The position numbers and the translations under genes are program-made. The notes under the pieces are model-generated. The model had not been told where the DNA came from and ran no database searches. It was given only the letters and a program-made list of their open reading frames with translations. A DNA stretch of 49,947 nt from Vicinamibacteraceae bacterium (GTDB lineage Bacteria; Acidobacteriota; Vicinamibacteria; Vicinamibacterales; JAFNAJ01): contig JAHDVQ010000008.1 of NCBI GenBank assembly GCA_023384595.1, positions 5,533-55,479 on the forward strand, read 5' to 3'. Shown here in pieces: positions 35,239-43,407 of this stretch. Position 1 is the first letter of the stretch. The number at the start of each line of letters is the position of its first letter.

Positions 35239-36218
35239 GCAAGATCCTGTCGCAGGACGAGATCGACGCGCTGTTGACGTCGGCCGCCGAGATCGAGCGC
35301 AACGCGAGAGCCAAGCGCCCGCAGGGGAGCGACTCGGTCTTCGCCTACAACTTCCGCCGGCCCGATCGCGTCTCGAAGGAACAGATCCGGTCGCTGCACT
35401 TCCTGCACGATCGGTTCGCGCGCAACGTCGCCACCTCGCTCTCGGCCTACCTCCGGGCGGTGACCGACGTCACCATCACGTCGGTCGAGCAGTTCACGTA
35501 CTCCGAGTTCCTGATGTCGGTGCCCGACCCGACGGCGTTCTACGCCTTGTCGATGGCGCCGCTCGAGGGCCTGGCGGCCCTCGAGCTGAATCCCAACGTC
35601 GCCTTCACGATGATCGACCGCATGCTCGGCGGCTCGGGGCGCAACGTGGCGGTCAATCGCGCGCTCACCGAGATCGAGCAGAACGTCATCGACGGCGTGG
35701 TGAAGCTGATCGTGGAGAACCTCACCGACACCTGGCGCGGCATCGTGGACGTCCAGTTCAGGGTGTCGGCCCGCGAGACGCGGCCCCAGATGCTGCAAGT
35801 CGCCGCGCCGAACGAGGTCGTCGTGCTCCTCGGGTTCGACATGAAGATGGGCGACGCCCGAGGCATGCTGAGCCTCTGCATCCCGGCGTCGGCGATCGAG
35901 TCGGTGGGGTCGAGTTTCCGACAGACCTGGCAGCGGACGCGCCGCGAGCCGACGGCGTCGGATCGGCGCAATTTGCTGAACAATCTCGCGCGCGTGCCGC
36001 TCACCGTGACTGCCGCGGTCGACAGCACGCTTCCGGCGCGGGATTTGCTCAAGATCGGCCCGGGCGACGTGCTGTCGCTGGGACGCCCGGTTCGCGACTC
36101 CCTGCACCTGCGCGTCCGGGGCGCGACGAAATTCGAAGGGCGCCTCGTGAGCATCGACGGGCGCGCGGGGCTGCGGCTCGAGAGCCCGCGGCGCCACGGC
36201 GCCCAGGGCGAACGGTAA
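35235..36218 (+). CDS. fliM: Motor switch protein FliM
   Basis: The 327-residue protein begins MSKILSQDEIDALL, the CheY-P-binding peptide of FliM, followed by the FliM middle domain (YNFRRPDRVSKEQIRSLHFLHDRFARN; MIDRMLGGSGR) and a C-terminal SpoA domain (LKIGPGDVLSLGRPVRDSL). FliM receives CheY-P and transmits it to FliG. The ATG overlaps the fliA stop. It is placed before the FliY-like gene rather than with fliN at 27002. Confidence 0.96.
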   Translation: MSKILSQDEIDALLTSAAEIERNARAKRPQGSDSVFAYNFRRPDRVSKEQIRSLHFLHDRFARNVATSLSAYLRAVTDVTITSVEQFTYSEFLMSVPDPTAFYALSMAPLEGLAALELNPNVAFTMIDRMLGGSGRNVAVNRALTEIEQNVIDGVVKLIVENLTDTWRGIVDVQFRVSARETRPQMLQVAAPNEVVVLLGFDMKMGDARGMLSLCIPASAIESVGSSFRQTWQRTRREPTASDRRNLLNNLARVPLTVTAAVDSTLPARDLLKIGPGDVLSLGRPVRDSLHLRVRGATKFEGRLVSIDGRAGLRLESPRRHGAQGER

Positions 36219-36233
36219 CGAGGGACACCACGC

Positions 36234-37022
36234 ATGTCGTCGTCGGCTCACTTCCAGCAGGCGCTCCTCGAGGAGCTGGCCACCGTGCTCGGCTCGCTGC
36301 TCTCGCGGCCCGCCACCACCACGGCGGGCGCGCACGGCGAGCCCCTGGCCTGGCGCGTCCAGGTGACCGTCGGAGGGAGCTGGGCGGGCTCGGTGACCCT
36401 GGCCTTCGCGGCCAGCGACGTGGCCCGCCTTTCACAGCTCGTGATGGGGCTCGAGGCGCCTGGTGACGACGCGGCCGTCGCAGACCTGTTGCTCGAAGCG
36501 ACCAACCAGGCACTCGGGGCGCTGGTCGTGCGGCCCGAGTTCTCGGGCGTCATGGCACAAGCGGCGGCACCGGTGCGCGAGGTGTCGCCCGGGGAGCTCG
36601 ACGAGGCGACGCCGCTCCGCGCCGAGCTGGGCGAGGCAGGCGTGACGATGGCCTGTCTGGCCCACGTCGAGCCGGCGGCGGCCGCGCCGCGCACGACGGC
36701 GCCCGCGCTCGCGACGGGCGCCGCGGCCGCGCCGGCGCAGGAGAGCGGGCCAGGATATCCGGCCAACCTCGACGTGATTCTCGACATCGACCTGCCGCTC
36801 ACCGTCAGGTTCGGGGAGACGGAGATGACGCTCGACGCGCTCACGCGGCTCGGGCCCGGGTCGGTCATCGACCTGGTGCGGTCGCCCGACGAACCGGTCG
36901 ACGTGCTGGTGAACGGCCGTCTCGTCGCGCGCGGCGAGGTCGTCGTCGTGTCGGGCAACTACGGCGTGCGCGTGAGCGAAGTCGTCAGCGCCGCCGATCG
37001 GCTGCGCAGCATGAGCGCGTAG
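36234..37022 (+). CDS. FliY-like switch protein: CheC-like domain plus SpoA
   Basis: The 262-residue protein combines an N-terminal CheC/CheX-like region (about 1-150) with a C-terminal FliN/SpoA domain (about 178-250; ILDIDLPLTVRFGETEMTLDALTRLGPGSVIDL; VNGRLVARGEVVVV). In the first region Glu88 and Asn91 form an E-x2-N motif like that of CheY-P phosphatases. FliY of Bacillus has the same architecture and replaces FliN in the C-ring. Here a separate short FliN also exists at 27002. Role in the C-ring is well supported; phosphatase activity is a hypothesis. Confidence 0.82.
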   Translation: MSSSAHFQQALLEELATVLGSLLSRPATTTAGAHGEPLAWRVQVTVGGSWAGSVTLAFAASDVARLSQLVMGLEAPGDDAAVADLLLEATNQALGALVVRPEFSGVMAQAAAPVREVSPGELDEATPLRAELGEAGVTMACLAHVEPAAAAPRTTAPALATGAAAAPAQESGPGYPANLDVILDIDLPLTVRFGETEMTLDALTRLGPGSVIDLVRSPDEPVDVLVNGRLVARGEVVVVSGNYGVRVSEVVSAADRLRSMSA

Positions 37023-37069
37023 GAACGAGTTCGGCGCCAGGAGCGCCTCGAGTTGGGAGTGACAGCATC

Positions 37070-37534
37070 ATGGAACAGTCCTTCGTCTTCGGGATCCTCG
37101 CCGCGCTGGCCAGCCTCGCGCTGCTGCAGGCAGGCCTCGCGTGGCGCGTGCACAGGTCCGCGGCCCGCATCGCACGGTTCGACGATCGCCTCGCGCACCT
37201 TGGCGACGCCATGGGGCTGCTGACCGAGACCAGCGAGATGGGGTTCCGGAGCCTCGCGAGCGAGCTCGAGCGCCGCGCCGGCCCCACCCCGGCGAAGCCC
37301 GAGTCGAGCCGCCGCAGCACCGAGCGCGTGGCGGCGGCGTCGCGGCGCGGACGCACCGTGACCGACATTGCCGCGGCCGAGAAGATGTCGGAAGGCGAAG
37401 TGCGGCTGCGGCTGCAGCTGGCGGGGAAGGAGGCCGGCGTCGCGGCCGACGCGCCCATCACGCCGAAGAAGGCGCCCGCGCGCAAGCGGCCCACGCGCCG
37501 GTCGCTGACGATGACGGAGGCGGGCCGCCGCTAG
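37070..37534 (+). CDS. SwrB-like membrane protein of the flagellar locus
   Basis: This 154-residue protein has one N-terminal membrane helix (about 7-27), a charged helical region (about 30-70), a disordered linker, and a small helix-turn-helix-like segment (GRTVTDIAAAEKMSEGEVRLRLQLA, about 99-124). The C-terminus is Lys/Arg/Pro-rich. Architecture and position recall SwrB of Bacillus, which promotes FliPQR/basal-body completion, but detectable identity is low and I would not transfer the name. The HTH-like part may bind protein rather than DNA because the protein is anchored. It lies between the C-ring genes and flgF. Confidence 0.65.
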   Translation: MEQSFVFGILAALASLALLQAGLAWRVHRSAARIARFDDRLAHLGDAMGLLTETSEMGFRSLASELERRAGPTPAKPESSRRSTERVAAASRRGRTVTDIAAAEKMSEGEVRLRLQLAGKEAGVAADAPITPKKAPARKRPTRRSLTMTEAGRR

Positions 37535-37559
37535 CGCGGAGCACGCGGCAGGAGGGGTC

Positions 37560-38282
37560 ATGGCCGGAGGCATCTACACGGCGCTCAGCGGCATGCAGGC
37601 GCGGCTCGATCAGCTGGATCGGCTCGCGTCGGACATCGCCAACGTCGGCACGGCCGGATACAAGGCGGAACGGACGTCGACCATCGCGGCCGAGCGACCG
37701 TCGTTCCAGAACGCGCTCGAATCGGCCGTTGACGTGGCCACCGGACCGGGCCGCCTCGACTTCCGCTCCGGCGCGGTCGTCAACACCGGGCGCGACCTCG
37801 ACCTCGCGCTCGAAGGGCGCGGCTTCTTCGTGGTCGCCACCCCCCAGGGCGAACGCTATACGCGCAACGGCCAGTTCGATCGCAGGGCCGACGGGACGCT
37901 CACGACGGCCGACGGCATGGCGGTGCAGGGCGTCGATGGTCCGATCACGCTCGCCAAAGGCGAGATCACCATCGAGGGAGACGGGACGGTGCGGGCGGGG
38001 GACACGGTCGCCGGGCGGCTGCGCGTGGTGGACATCGGCGACTACAGCACGCTCGTGCGCGAGGACGCGGGACGCTTCCGCGTGCCGGCCGGCACGGCCC
38101 TGGTGGCCCCGCCAGGCACGGCCGTGCGGGGCGGGGCGCTCGAGCAGTCGAACGTGTCGGTGGCCGACCGGATGGCGCAGCTCATCGAGGTACGCCGCAC
38201 GTTCGAGGCGCTGCAGCGTGGCCTGACGATGCTCGCCAACGACATCGATCAGCGCGCCATCAACGAATTCGGGAGGCGGTAG
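37560..38282 (+). CDS. flgF: Proximal rod protein FlgF
   Basis: The 240-residue protein has the rod signature IYTALSGMQARLDQLDRLASDIANVGTAGYKAERTS, the RGFFVV block, and a C-terminal helix (LEQSNVSVADRMAQLIEVRRTFEALQRGL). Length and its place immediately before flgG identify FlgF rather than FlgG. Its ATG follows AGGAGGGG (37550-37557), a near-perfect ribosome site but very close. An 81-base gap before flgG shows nothing clear. Confidence 0.93.
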   Translation: MAGGIYTALSGMQARLDQLDRLASDIANVGTAGYKAERTSTIAAERPSFQNALESAVDVATGPGRLDFRSGAVVNTGRDLDLALEGRGFFVVATPQGERYTRNGQFDRRADGTLTTADGMAVQGVDGPITLAKGEITIEGDGTVRAGDTVAGRLRVVDIGDYSTLVREDAGRFRVPAGTALVAPPGTAVRGGALEQSNVSVADRMAQLIEVRRTFEALQRGLTMLANDIDQRAINEFGRR

Positions 38283-38363
38283 ACCCACACCCGGGCGATC
38301 GGAGAATCGGCGGGCGGCGCCAGGACGTGAACGCCAGCCGGCAGACGACCGAGGGACGAGATC

Positions 38364-39152
38364 ATGATTCGAGCGCTCTACACGGCGGCCAGCGGCATGA
38401 ACGCCCAGCAGGCCAACATCGACAACGTCGCGCACAACCTGGCCAACGTCAACACCACGGGCTTCAAGAAGGCGCGCGTCGAGTTCGAGGACCTCGTCTA
38501 CGAGGTGCAGCAGGCGCCCGGCAGCCCGACCTCGACGGCCACCGAGTCGCCGATCGGATACGAAACGGGTCTCGGCACGCGGCCGATTGCCACCGCCCGC
38601 GACTTCTCGCGCGGCAACCTGCGATCGACGGGCGGGCCGCTCGACATGGCCATCGAAGGCCAGGGCTTCTTCCAGGTGACGCTGCCCGACGGGCGCGTCG
38701 CCTACACGCGCAACGGCGCCATGCACCTGTCGGCCGAGGGGCTCCTGGTCAACGCCGACGGCTACGCGCTCGAGCCGCAGATCACGATCCCGCCCAACGC
38801 CACGTCGGTGAGCATCTCGAAGGAAGGCGTGGTGTCGGCCCAGATTTCGGGCGAGCAGGCGCCTCAGCAGGTCGGGACCATCGAGCTGGCGATCTTCCAG
38901 AACCCGGCCGGATTGAGCGCCATCGGCGGCAACCTGTTCGTGGTCACGACGGCATCGGGCGAACCGACGACCGCCGTGCCGGGGCAGGAGGGCCTCGGCA
39001 CGATCGCCCAGATGTTCCTCGAGGAATCCAACGTCAGCGTGGTCGAGGAGATGATCGCCATGATCCTCGGCCAGCGCGCCTACGAGGCGAACTCCAAGGT
39101 CGTGCAGACGGCCGACGAGATGCTCTCGAACGTGAACAACATGGCGCGGTGA
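38364..39152 (+). CDS. flgG: Distal rod protein FlgG
   Basis: The 262-residue protein has the canonical FlgG opening IRALYTAASGMNAQQANIDNVAHNLANVNTTGFKKARVEFEDL, the GQGFFQV block, and the C-terminal VVEEMIAMILGQRAYEANSKVVQTADEML helix. FlgG forms the distal rod. It is followed by flgA with a few bases between. Confidence 0.96.
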   Translation: MIRALYTAASGMNAQQANIDNVAHNLANVNTTGFKKARVEFEDLVYEVQQAPGSPTSTATESPIGYETGLGTRPIATARDFSRGNLRSTGGPLDMAIEGQGFFQVTLPDGRVAYTRNGAMHLSAEGLLVNADGYALEPQITIPPNATSVSISKEGVVSAQISGEQAPQQVGTIELAIFQNPAGLSAIGGNLFVVTTASGEPTTAVPGQEGLGTIAQMFLEESNVSVVEEMIAMILGQRAYEANSKVVQTADEMLSNVNNMAR

Positions 39153-39156
39153 GGTG

Positions 39157-39864
39157 ATGGGACACGCGCTCGTCCTCCTCGTGGCGCTCGCCGTCCAGGG
39201 CGCACCGGCGACGCCCGGTCCCGCGCCGCTCGAGCGGCGTGTCGCCGGCGCCGTGGAAGCGCACATCGAGGCCCGGCTCGGCGGCGACGCGGACGCGATC
39301 GTGACGCTCGAGCGCTGGCCGGCCGTCGCGTCTCCGGGACCAGGCGAGCCGCGCATTGCCGGCATCTCCATCGACCCGGCGGCGCGGGTGGGGCAGGCGC
39401 TGCGCGCCATGGTGCGGTTGGAGTGGCCCGGCGGCCGGACCCGCTTCGTGCCGGCGCACTGTGACATCCGCGTGATCGCGACGCACTGGCGCACCACACG
39501 CGCGCTGGCCCGCGCGGCCGTCGTCGCCGAGTCCGACGTGGAGCGCGTGACCGGCGACGTCGGCCGTGTCGCGCTCGCGCCGCTGCCGGAGGACGTCGTC
39601 GGAGGACGGATGCGCCGCACGCTGCCCGAAGGCGCTGTCGTCGCCGGACGCGACGTCGCGCCGCGTCCGCTCGTGGCGAGCGGCGAGACGGTTCGCGTCC
39701 GGGTCGCCCTGGCGGGTCTCGAGGTCGAGGCCAGCGCCGTGGCCTCGCAAACGGGTGACTTCGGCGAGGTGATTCGCGTGGTGAATCCCGACAGCGGGCG
39801 CGCGCTGCGCGCGCGCGTGGTCGGGCGGAGGGAAGTCGAGGTGGTCGATGCGACCAGGAACTAG
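39157..39864 (+). CDS. flgA: P-ring assembly chaperone FlgA
   Basis: The protein (235 residues from this ATG) has a signal peptide and the FlgA SAF-type C-terminal domain: ARAAVVAESDVERVTGDVGRVALAPLPEDVVGGRMRRTLPEGAVV, then ETVRVRVALAGLEVEASAVASQTGDFGEVIRVVNPDSGRALRARVV. FlgA assists P-ring (FlgI) assembly in the periplasm. A GTG three bases earlier (39154) is also possible. It overlaps flgH by 17 bases. Confidence 0.92.
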   Translation: MGHALVLLVALAVQGAPATPGPAPLERRVAGAVEAHIEARLGGDADAIVTLERWPAVASPGPGEPRIAGISIDPAARVGQALRAMVRLEWPGGRTRFVPAHCDIRVIATHWRTTRALARAAVVAESDVERVTGDVGRVALAPLPEDVVGGRMRRTLPEGAVVAGRDVAPRPLVASGETVRVRVALAGLEVEASAVASQTGDFGEVIRVVNPDSGRALRARVVGRREVEVVDATRN

Positions 39865-40549
39865 ACTCGCCGGGCTCGTCGTGTGCGCCGGGCTGCTGAT
39901 GGCGGCGCCGGCCGTCGCGGACGAGGGCAAGAAGACGCCGAAGGACACCTACGAGGCCGCGTACGCGCGCTATCTCGAATCGGCGCGCCAGACCGCGGCG
40001 CAGGGGGCCGCGGCGCCGAGATCGGTGACGTGGATGACCGACCTCGCCCTCGATCCGCGCGCCCGCCGCGTGAACGACCTCGTCACGGTGCGCGTCATCG
40101 AGAGCATCGTCGCGCAGGGCACCGCCGATTCGCAGCTCTCGAAGAACAGCAAGGGGACGGCCTCGGTGACACGGCTGTTCGGCCTCGAGGACAAGTTTCC
40201 CGACTGGCTCGATCCGACGAACCTGGCCAACACGACGTCGGACACCCAGTTCAAGGGCGGGGGGACGACCACGCGGTCGGGTGAGCTGTCGGCCACCATC
40301 ACCGCCCGCGTCGTCGAAGTCCTGCCCAACGGGGATTTCGTGCTCGAAGGCGCGCGCGAGATCGACATCAACGGCGACAGACAGATCGTCGTGCTGACGG
40401 GCGTCGTGCGTCCGCAGGACATCGACCGGGCGAACCGCGTGCTGTCGACGTCGATCGGCCAGCTGCGCATCCAGTACTACGGCCGGGGGCTCATCAAGGA
40501 CAACCTGCGGCCCGGCTGGCTGATTCGCCTGCTGAACAAGATCTTCTGA
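39848..40549 (+). CDS. flgH: Flagellar L-ring protein FlgH
   Basis: The 233-residue protein contains FlgH blocks: DPRARRVNDLVTVRVIESIVAQG, KGGGTTTRSGELSATITARVVEVLPNGDFVLEG and GVVRPQDIDRANRVLST. It forms the outer-membrane L ring. The signal segment (1-24) has Cys13 in LVVC, a poor lipobox, while AVA/DE fits signal peptidase I, so it may not be a lipoprotein. Presence of FlgH and FlgI shows a diderm envelope. Confidence 0.95.
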   Translation: MRPGTRLAGLVVCAGLLMAAPAVADEGKKTPKDTYEAAYARYLESARQTAAQGAAAPRSVTWMTDLALDPRARRVNDLVTVRVIESIVAQGTADSQLSKNSKGTASVTRLFGLEDKFPDWLDPTNLANTTSDTQFKGGGTTTRSGELSATITARVVEVLPNGDFVLEGAREIDINGDRQIVVLTGVVRPQDIDRANRVLSTSIGQLRIQYYGRGLIKDNLRPGWLIRLLNKIF

Positions 40550-40561
40550 GGAGACACGGCC

Positions 40562-41698
40562 ATGCAGATCACCAGACGGGGTCGCCTGCGCTTGGGGGGC
40601 GGCGCGCTCCTCCTGGCGTGGCTGGCGGCAGGCGGGCCAGCCGCCGCCCAGCACGACACGGCGACGGTGCGCGTGAAGGACGTGGCCACGCTCGACGGCG
40701 TGCAGCCGATGCCGCTCATCGGCTACGGCCTGGTCGTCGGCCTCAACAAGACCGGCGACCGGCGTCAGACGGTCTTCTCGACGCAGACGCTCGCCAACAT
40801 GCTCCAGAACCTGGGACTCGTCGTGCCGGGTCAGGCCATCAAGGTCGAGAACGTCGCCGCCGTGCTCGTCACGGGCGAGTTGCCGGCCTTCGCGCGGCCC
40901 GGCGCGAGGCTCGACGTGACGGTGTCGTCGGTCGGCGACGCGCGCAGCCTGCAGGGCGGCACGCTCATCGCCACGGCTCTTCGCGGGATCGACGGCGCCG
41001 TCTATGCCCTCGCGCAGGGGCCGCTCACGCTCGGGGGCTTCGGTGGCGGCCGCGGCGGGAACTCGGTGCAGGTGAACCACCTCACGGCCGGGCGCGTGCC
41101 AGGCGGCGCGCTCGTGCAGTTGGGGCAGCAGACGGTGCTGCCGCGGGGAGGGACGCTGACGCTCTCGCTGCGCGATGCCGACTTCGCCACGGCACGTCGC
41201 CTGGCCGACGCGATCAACCTCGAGCTCGGCGACGGGGCGGCCAGGCCGATCGACGCGGGCACGGTTGGCCTCGTGGTGCCGCCCCGCTACGAGGGCGCGG
41301 TCCCCGAGTTGATGGCGCAGCTCGAGCAACTGCCCATCGACGTCGACGCGCCGGCGCGCGTCGTGGTCAACGAGCGCACGGGCACCGTCGTCGTGGGGGC
41401 CAACGTGCGCCTCGGGCTGGCCGCGGTCGCCCATGGCAACCTGTCGGTCCGCATCAGCACCCGCTACGACGTGTCGCAGCCGGCGCCGTTCTCGTCGGGC
41501 GAGACGCAGATCGTACCGCAGGAGCGCGTCGAGGTCGACGAGGCCGAGGCGCGGCTGGTCGCGCTGCCCGAGGGCGCCACGCTCGACGCGGTCGTTCAGG
41601 CGCTCAACGCGCTCGGGGCGACGCCTCGCGACATCATCGCCATCATGCAGGCGCTCCGGTCGGCCGGGGCGCTGCGCGCCGAGCTCATCGTCATCTAG
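40562..41698 (+). CDS. flgI: Flagellar P-ring protein FlgI
   Basis: The 378-residue protein has a signal peptide (about 1-29, AAA/QH) and canonical FlgI sequence: RVKDVATLDGVQPMPLIGYGLVVGLNKTGD, FSTQTLANML, NVAAVLVTGELPAFARPGARLDVTVSS and the C-terminal LVQALNALGATPRDIIAIMQALRSAGALRAELIVI-type ending. It forms the P ring in the peptidoglycan layer. AGGAGACACGGCC precedes the ATG. Confidence 0.96.
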   Translation: MQITRRGRLRLGGGALLLAWLAAGGPAAAQHDTATVRVKDVATLDGVQPMPLIGYGLVVGLNKTGDRRQTVFSTQTLANMLQNLGLVVPGQAIKVENVAAVLVTGELPAFARPGARLDVTVSSVGDARSLQGGTLIATALRGIDGAVYALAQGPLTLGGFGGGRGGNSVQVNHLTAGRVPGGALVQLGQQTVLPRGGTLTLSLRDADFATARRLADAINLELGDGAARPIDAGTVGLVVPPRYEGAVPELMAQLEQLPIDVDAPARVVVNERTGTVVVGANVRLGLAAVAHGNLSVRISTRYDVSQPAPFSSGETQIVPQERVEVDEAEARLVALPEGATLDAVVQALNALGATPRDIIAIMQALRSAGALRAELIVI

Positions 41699-41710
41699 GT
41701 CTTCGGAGCC

Positions 41711-42646
41711 GTGTCCCACGACGTCGCCGCCGCACGCGCCACCATCGCCGGCACTCCGGCCAGGGCAGCCGACGCCGGCGCCGGAGCGGCCGAACGCGAG
41801 CGCGCACGACAGGTGGCCCTCGAATTCGAGGCGCTGCTGCTCTCGCAGATGTTCAAGCAGATGCGGCAGTCGCTGCTCGACGAGCAGGAACAGGACGAGG
41901 GCCTGGGCGCGTCGACCCTCTTCGATACGCTCGACGTCGAGCTGTCACGGCACCTCGCGGCCCAGGGCGGCATCGGTCTGGCCCGGATGGTCGAGGAAGG
42001 GCTTCGCCGGACCGGCCTCGTTGGAGCAGAGGCCATCGGCTCGGCGGAAGCGCCTGTCGGTGCGCCGACAGCCGGGTCTGTAGCTCGGCCATTCGTTACG
42101 ACGCCCGGGTCTGCGGTGCCCAGCGTGGTGGCGCCCGCGTCGACGTCGGCTGCGCCGGCTGCGACAGCGGCTCCGGCCACGGACGACGTCACGCTGCATC
42201 TGCCGTTCGAGGCGCGGACGAGCTCGGCGTACGGATGGCGCAGCGACCCATTCCACGGAAAATCGCGATTCCACTCGGGAATCGACCTGGCGGCGGCCTA
42301 CGGACGTGAGGTCCCCGTCGCCGCGGCGGGCCGCGTCACCTTTGCCGGCGAGCGCGGCGCCTACGGACAACTGGTCGTCGTCGAGCACGCCAACGGGGTC
42401 GAGACCCGCTACGCGCACTTGTCTGGCATCGAAGTGACGGCTGGCCAGCAACTTGCTTTGGGGGACGTCGTCGGACGAGTCGGGCAGTCGGGCCGTGCAA
42501 CGGGCCCGCACCTGCACTTCGAGGTGCTCCTCAACGGCGAGCGCGTCGATCCCGGCCAGGTGGCCCGAGGTGTGGCCCCGTTAAAGAACTGGGCGGCGGA
42601 GGCCGATTTCCCCATCGACCGGGACTCTGCCCGGCGAGTGGAGTAG
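41711..42646 (+). CDS. flgJ: FlgJ rod-cap domain fused to M23 (LytM) peptidase
   Basis: The 311-residue protein starts at GTG 41711. Residues about 30-98 match the FlgJ rod-binding domain (ALEFEALLLSQMFKQMRQSLL; DTLDVELSRHLAAQGGIGLARMV). An Ala/Pro/Thr linker follows, then an M23 peptidase domain (about 160-290) with zinc ligands in HSGID (His188, Asp192) and HLH (His267, His269). In enterobacterial FlgJ the second domain is a glucosaminidase that cuts glycan chains; here a LytM endopeptidase would cut peptide crosslinks for the rod. No signal peptide is seen, consistent with export through the flagellar gate. Confidence 0.9.
   Translation: MSHDVAAARATIAGTPARAADAGAGAAERERARQVALEFEALLLSQMFKQMRQSLLDEQEQDEGLGASTLFDTLDVELSRHLAAQGGIGLARMVEEGLRRTGLVGAEAIGSAEAPVGAPTAGSVARPFVTTPGSAVPSVVAPASTSAAPAATAAPATDDVTLHLPFEARTSSAYGWRSDPFHGKSRFHSGIDLAAAYGREVPVAAAGRVTFAGERGAYGQLVVVEHANGVETRYAHLSGIEVTAGQQLALGDVVGRVGQSGRATGPHLHFEVLLNGERVDPGQVARGVAPLKNWAAEADFPIDRDSARRVE
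42582..42609 (+). promoter_or_regulatory. Sigma-28-like element before flgM (inside flgJ)
   Basis: TAAA (42582-42585), 16 bases, then GCCGATTT (42602-42609) lie in the 3' end of the flgJ-M23 gene. Spacing is one base longer and the last base differs from the exact copies elsewhere. An extra late promoter for flgM is known in Salmonella, so it is plausible here; coding constraint weakens the case. Confidence 0.3.
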
Positions 42647-42649
42647 ACC

Positions 42650-42949
42650 ATGAAGATCGAGGGCAGCCGCCCCGACCAGATCGGGACGTCCAAGGAGACG
42701 CAGCAAACCCAGGCGACCGAGCGGACTCAGGCCCGCGACGTCCAGGTGGGCGCCACGGCCCAGGGCGACCGCGTCGAGCTGTCGCGAGACGCTCAGCTGA
42801 TGGACTCGGCCGTGAAGGCGGTCTCGTCCAGCCCTGAAATCCGGCAGGATGTCGTCGAGCGCGCGCGCCGGAAGCTCATGTCGGGTGAGCTCGGCCGTGA
42901 CGTCGAGCATCTCGCCGATCGCATCATCGACCACCTGCTTGCGCGTTGA
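42650..42949 (+). CDS. flgM: Anti-sigma-28 factor FlgM
   Basis: The 99-residue protein has a disordered polar N-terminus (Gln/Thr-rich) and the FlgM C-terminal region VELSRDAQLMDSAVKAVSSSPEIRQDVVERARRKLMSGEL, which binds sigma-28. FlgM holds FliA inactive until exported through the completed hook. It starts three bases after flgJ-M23 and is followed by flgN and flgK, the usual late set. Confidence 0.92.
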   Translation: MKIEGSRPDQIGTSKETQQTQATERTQARDVQVGATAQGDRVELSRDAQLMDSAVKAVSSSPEIRQDVVERARRKLMSGELGRDVEHLADRIIDHLLAR

Positions 42950-43035
42950 GCCCCGGCTCGGGCCCGGCAGGAGGGCGGCCGCGAGGCCGTCCGGCAGCGG
43001 CACCAGTGCCGGCGACGCTGCAAAGGAGTGCGCCC

Positions 43036-43404
43036 ATGCAACCGGCCGGGCGGGTACGTGAACATCTCGACGCCCTTGTCTCGACGCTGACCGACATTGC
43101 CGACGCCCTCGTCGAAGGGCGGGGCGACACCCTTCTGGCCACTGAGCCCGTGCTGGCCGACGCGGTGGCGCTGCTGCCCGACACGGTGGCCGCCTATCGA
43201 GGCCTTGACGAGGCCACGCGCCACGCGCTGCTCGCCGACCTGCTGCGTTCGGCACGCAGCCTCGCGCGCTGCCGCCGTCACGGGGCGGTGCTGCACACGC
43301 TGGCCGACCTCACGCTGGCGGCCAGCGGCCGCCAGGCCACGTACGACCGCCAGGGGCTGTCGTACGGCACGACGCCGCGGGCGCAGTTTGCGACGAGGGG
43401 CTGA
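43036..43404 (+). CDS. flgN: Flagellar export chaperone FlgN
   Basis: The 122-residue helical protein lies directly before flgK, the usual position of FlgN, which chaperones FlgK and FlgL. Ala/Leu/Arg-rich heptads fill the central region and the C-terminus reads ASGRQATYDRQGLSYG, similar to 'YD..G' endings of FlgN proteins. The ATG at 43036 was chosen because AAAGGAG lies just before it; the earlier in-frame codons are Gly/Arg/Pro-rich and unlike FlgN. Sequence conservation is weak; context carries the call. Confidence 0.8.
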   Translation: MQPAGRVREHLDALVSTLTDIADALVEGRGDTLLATEPVLADAVALLPDTVAAYRGLDEATRHALLADLLRSARSLARCRRHGAVLHTLADLTLAASGRQATYDRQGLSYGTTPRAQFATRG

Positions 43405-43407
43405 TTC

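Noticed and set aside
38296-38318. GAATCGGC resembling a leftward sigma-28 -10 element before flgG
   Set aside because: The -10 has an extra mismatch and no TCAA-like element lies at the right distance.
42441-42455. TGGCCA-N5-TTGC sigma-54-like match upstream of flgM
   Set aside because: Lies in the M23 coding domain, 200 bases from flgM, with two mismatches to the consensus.
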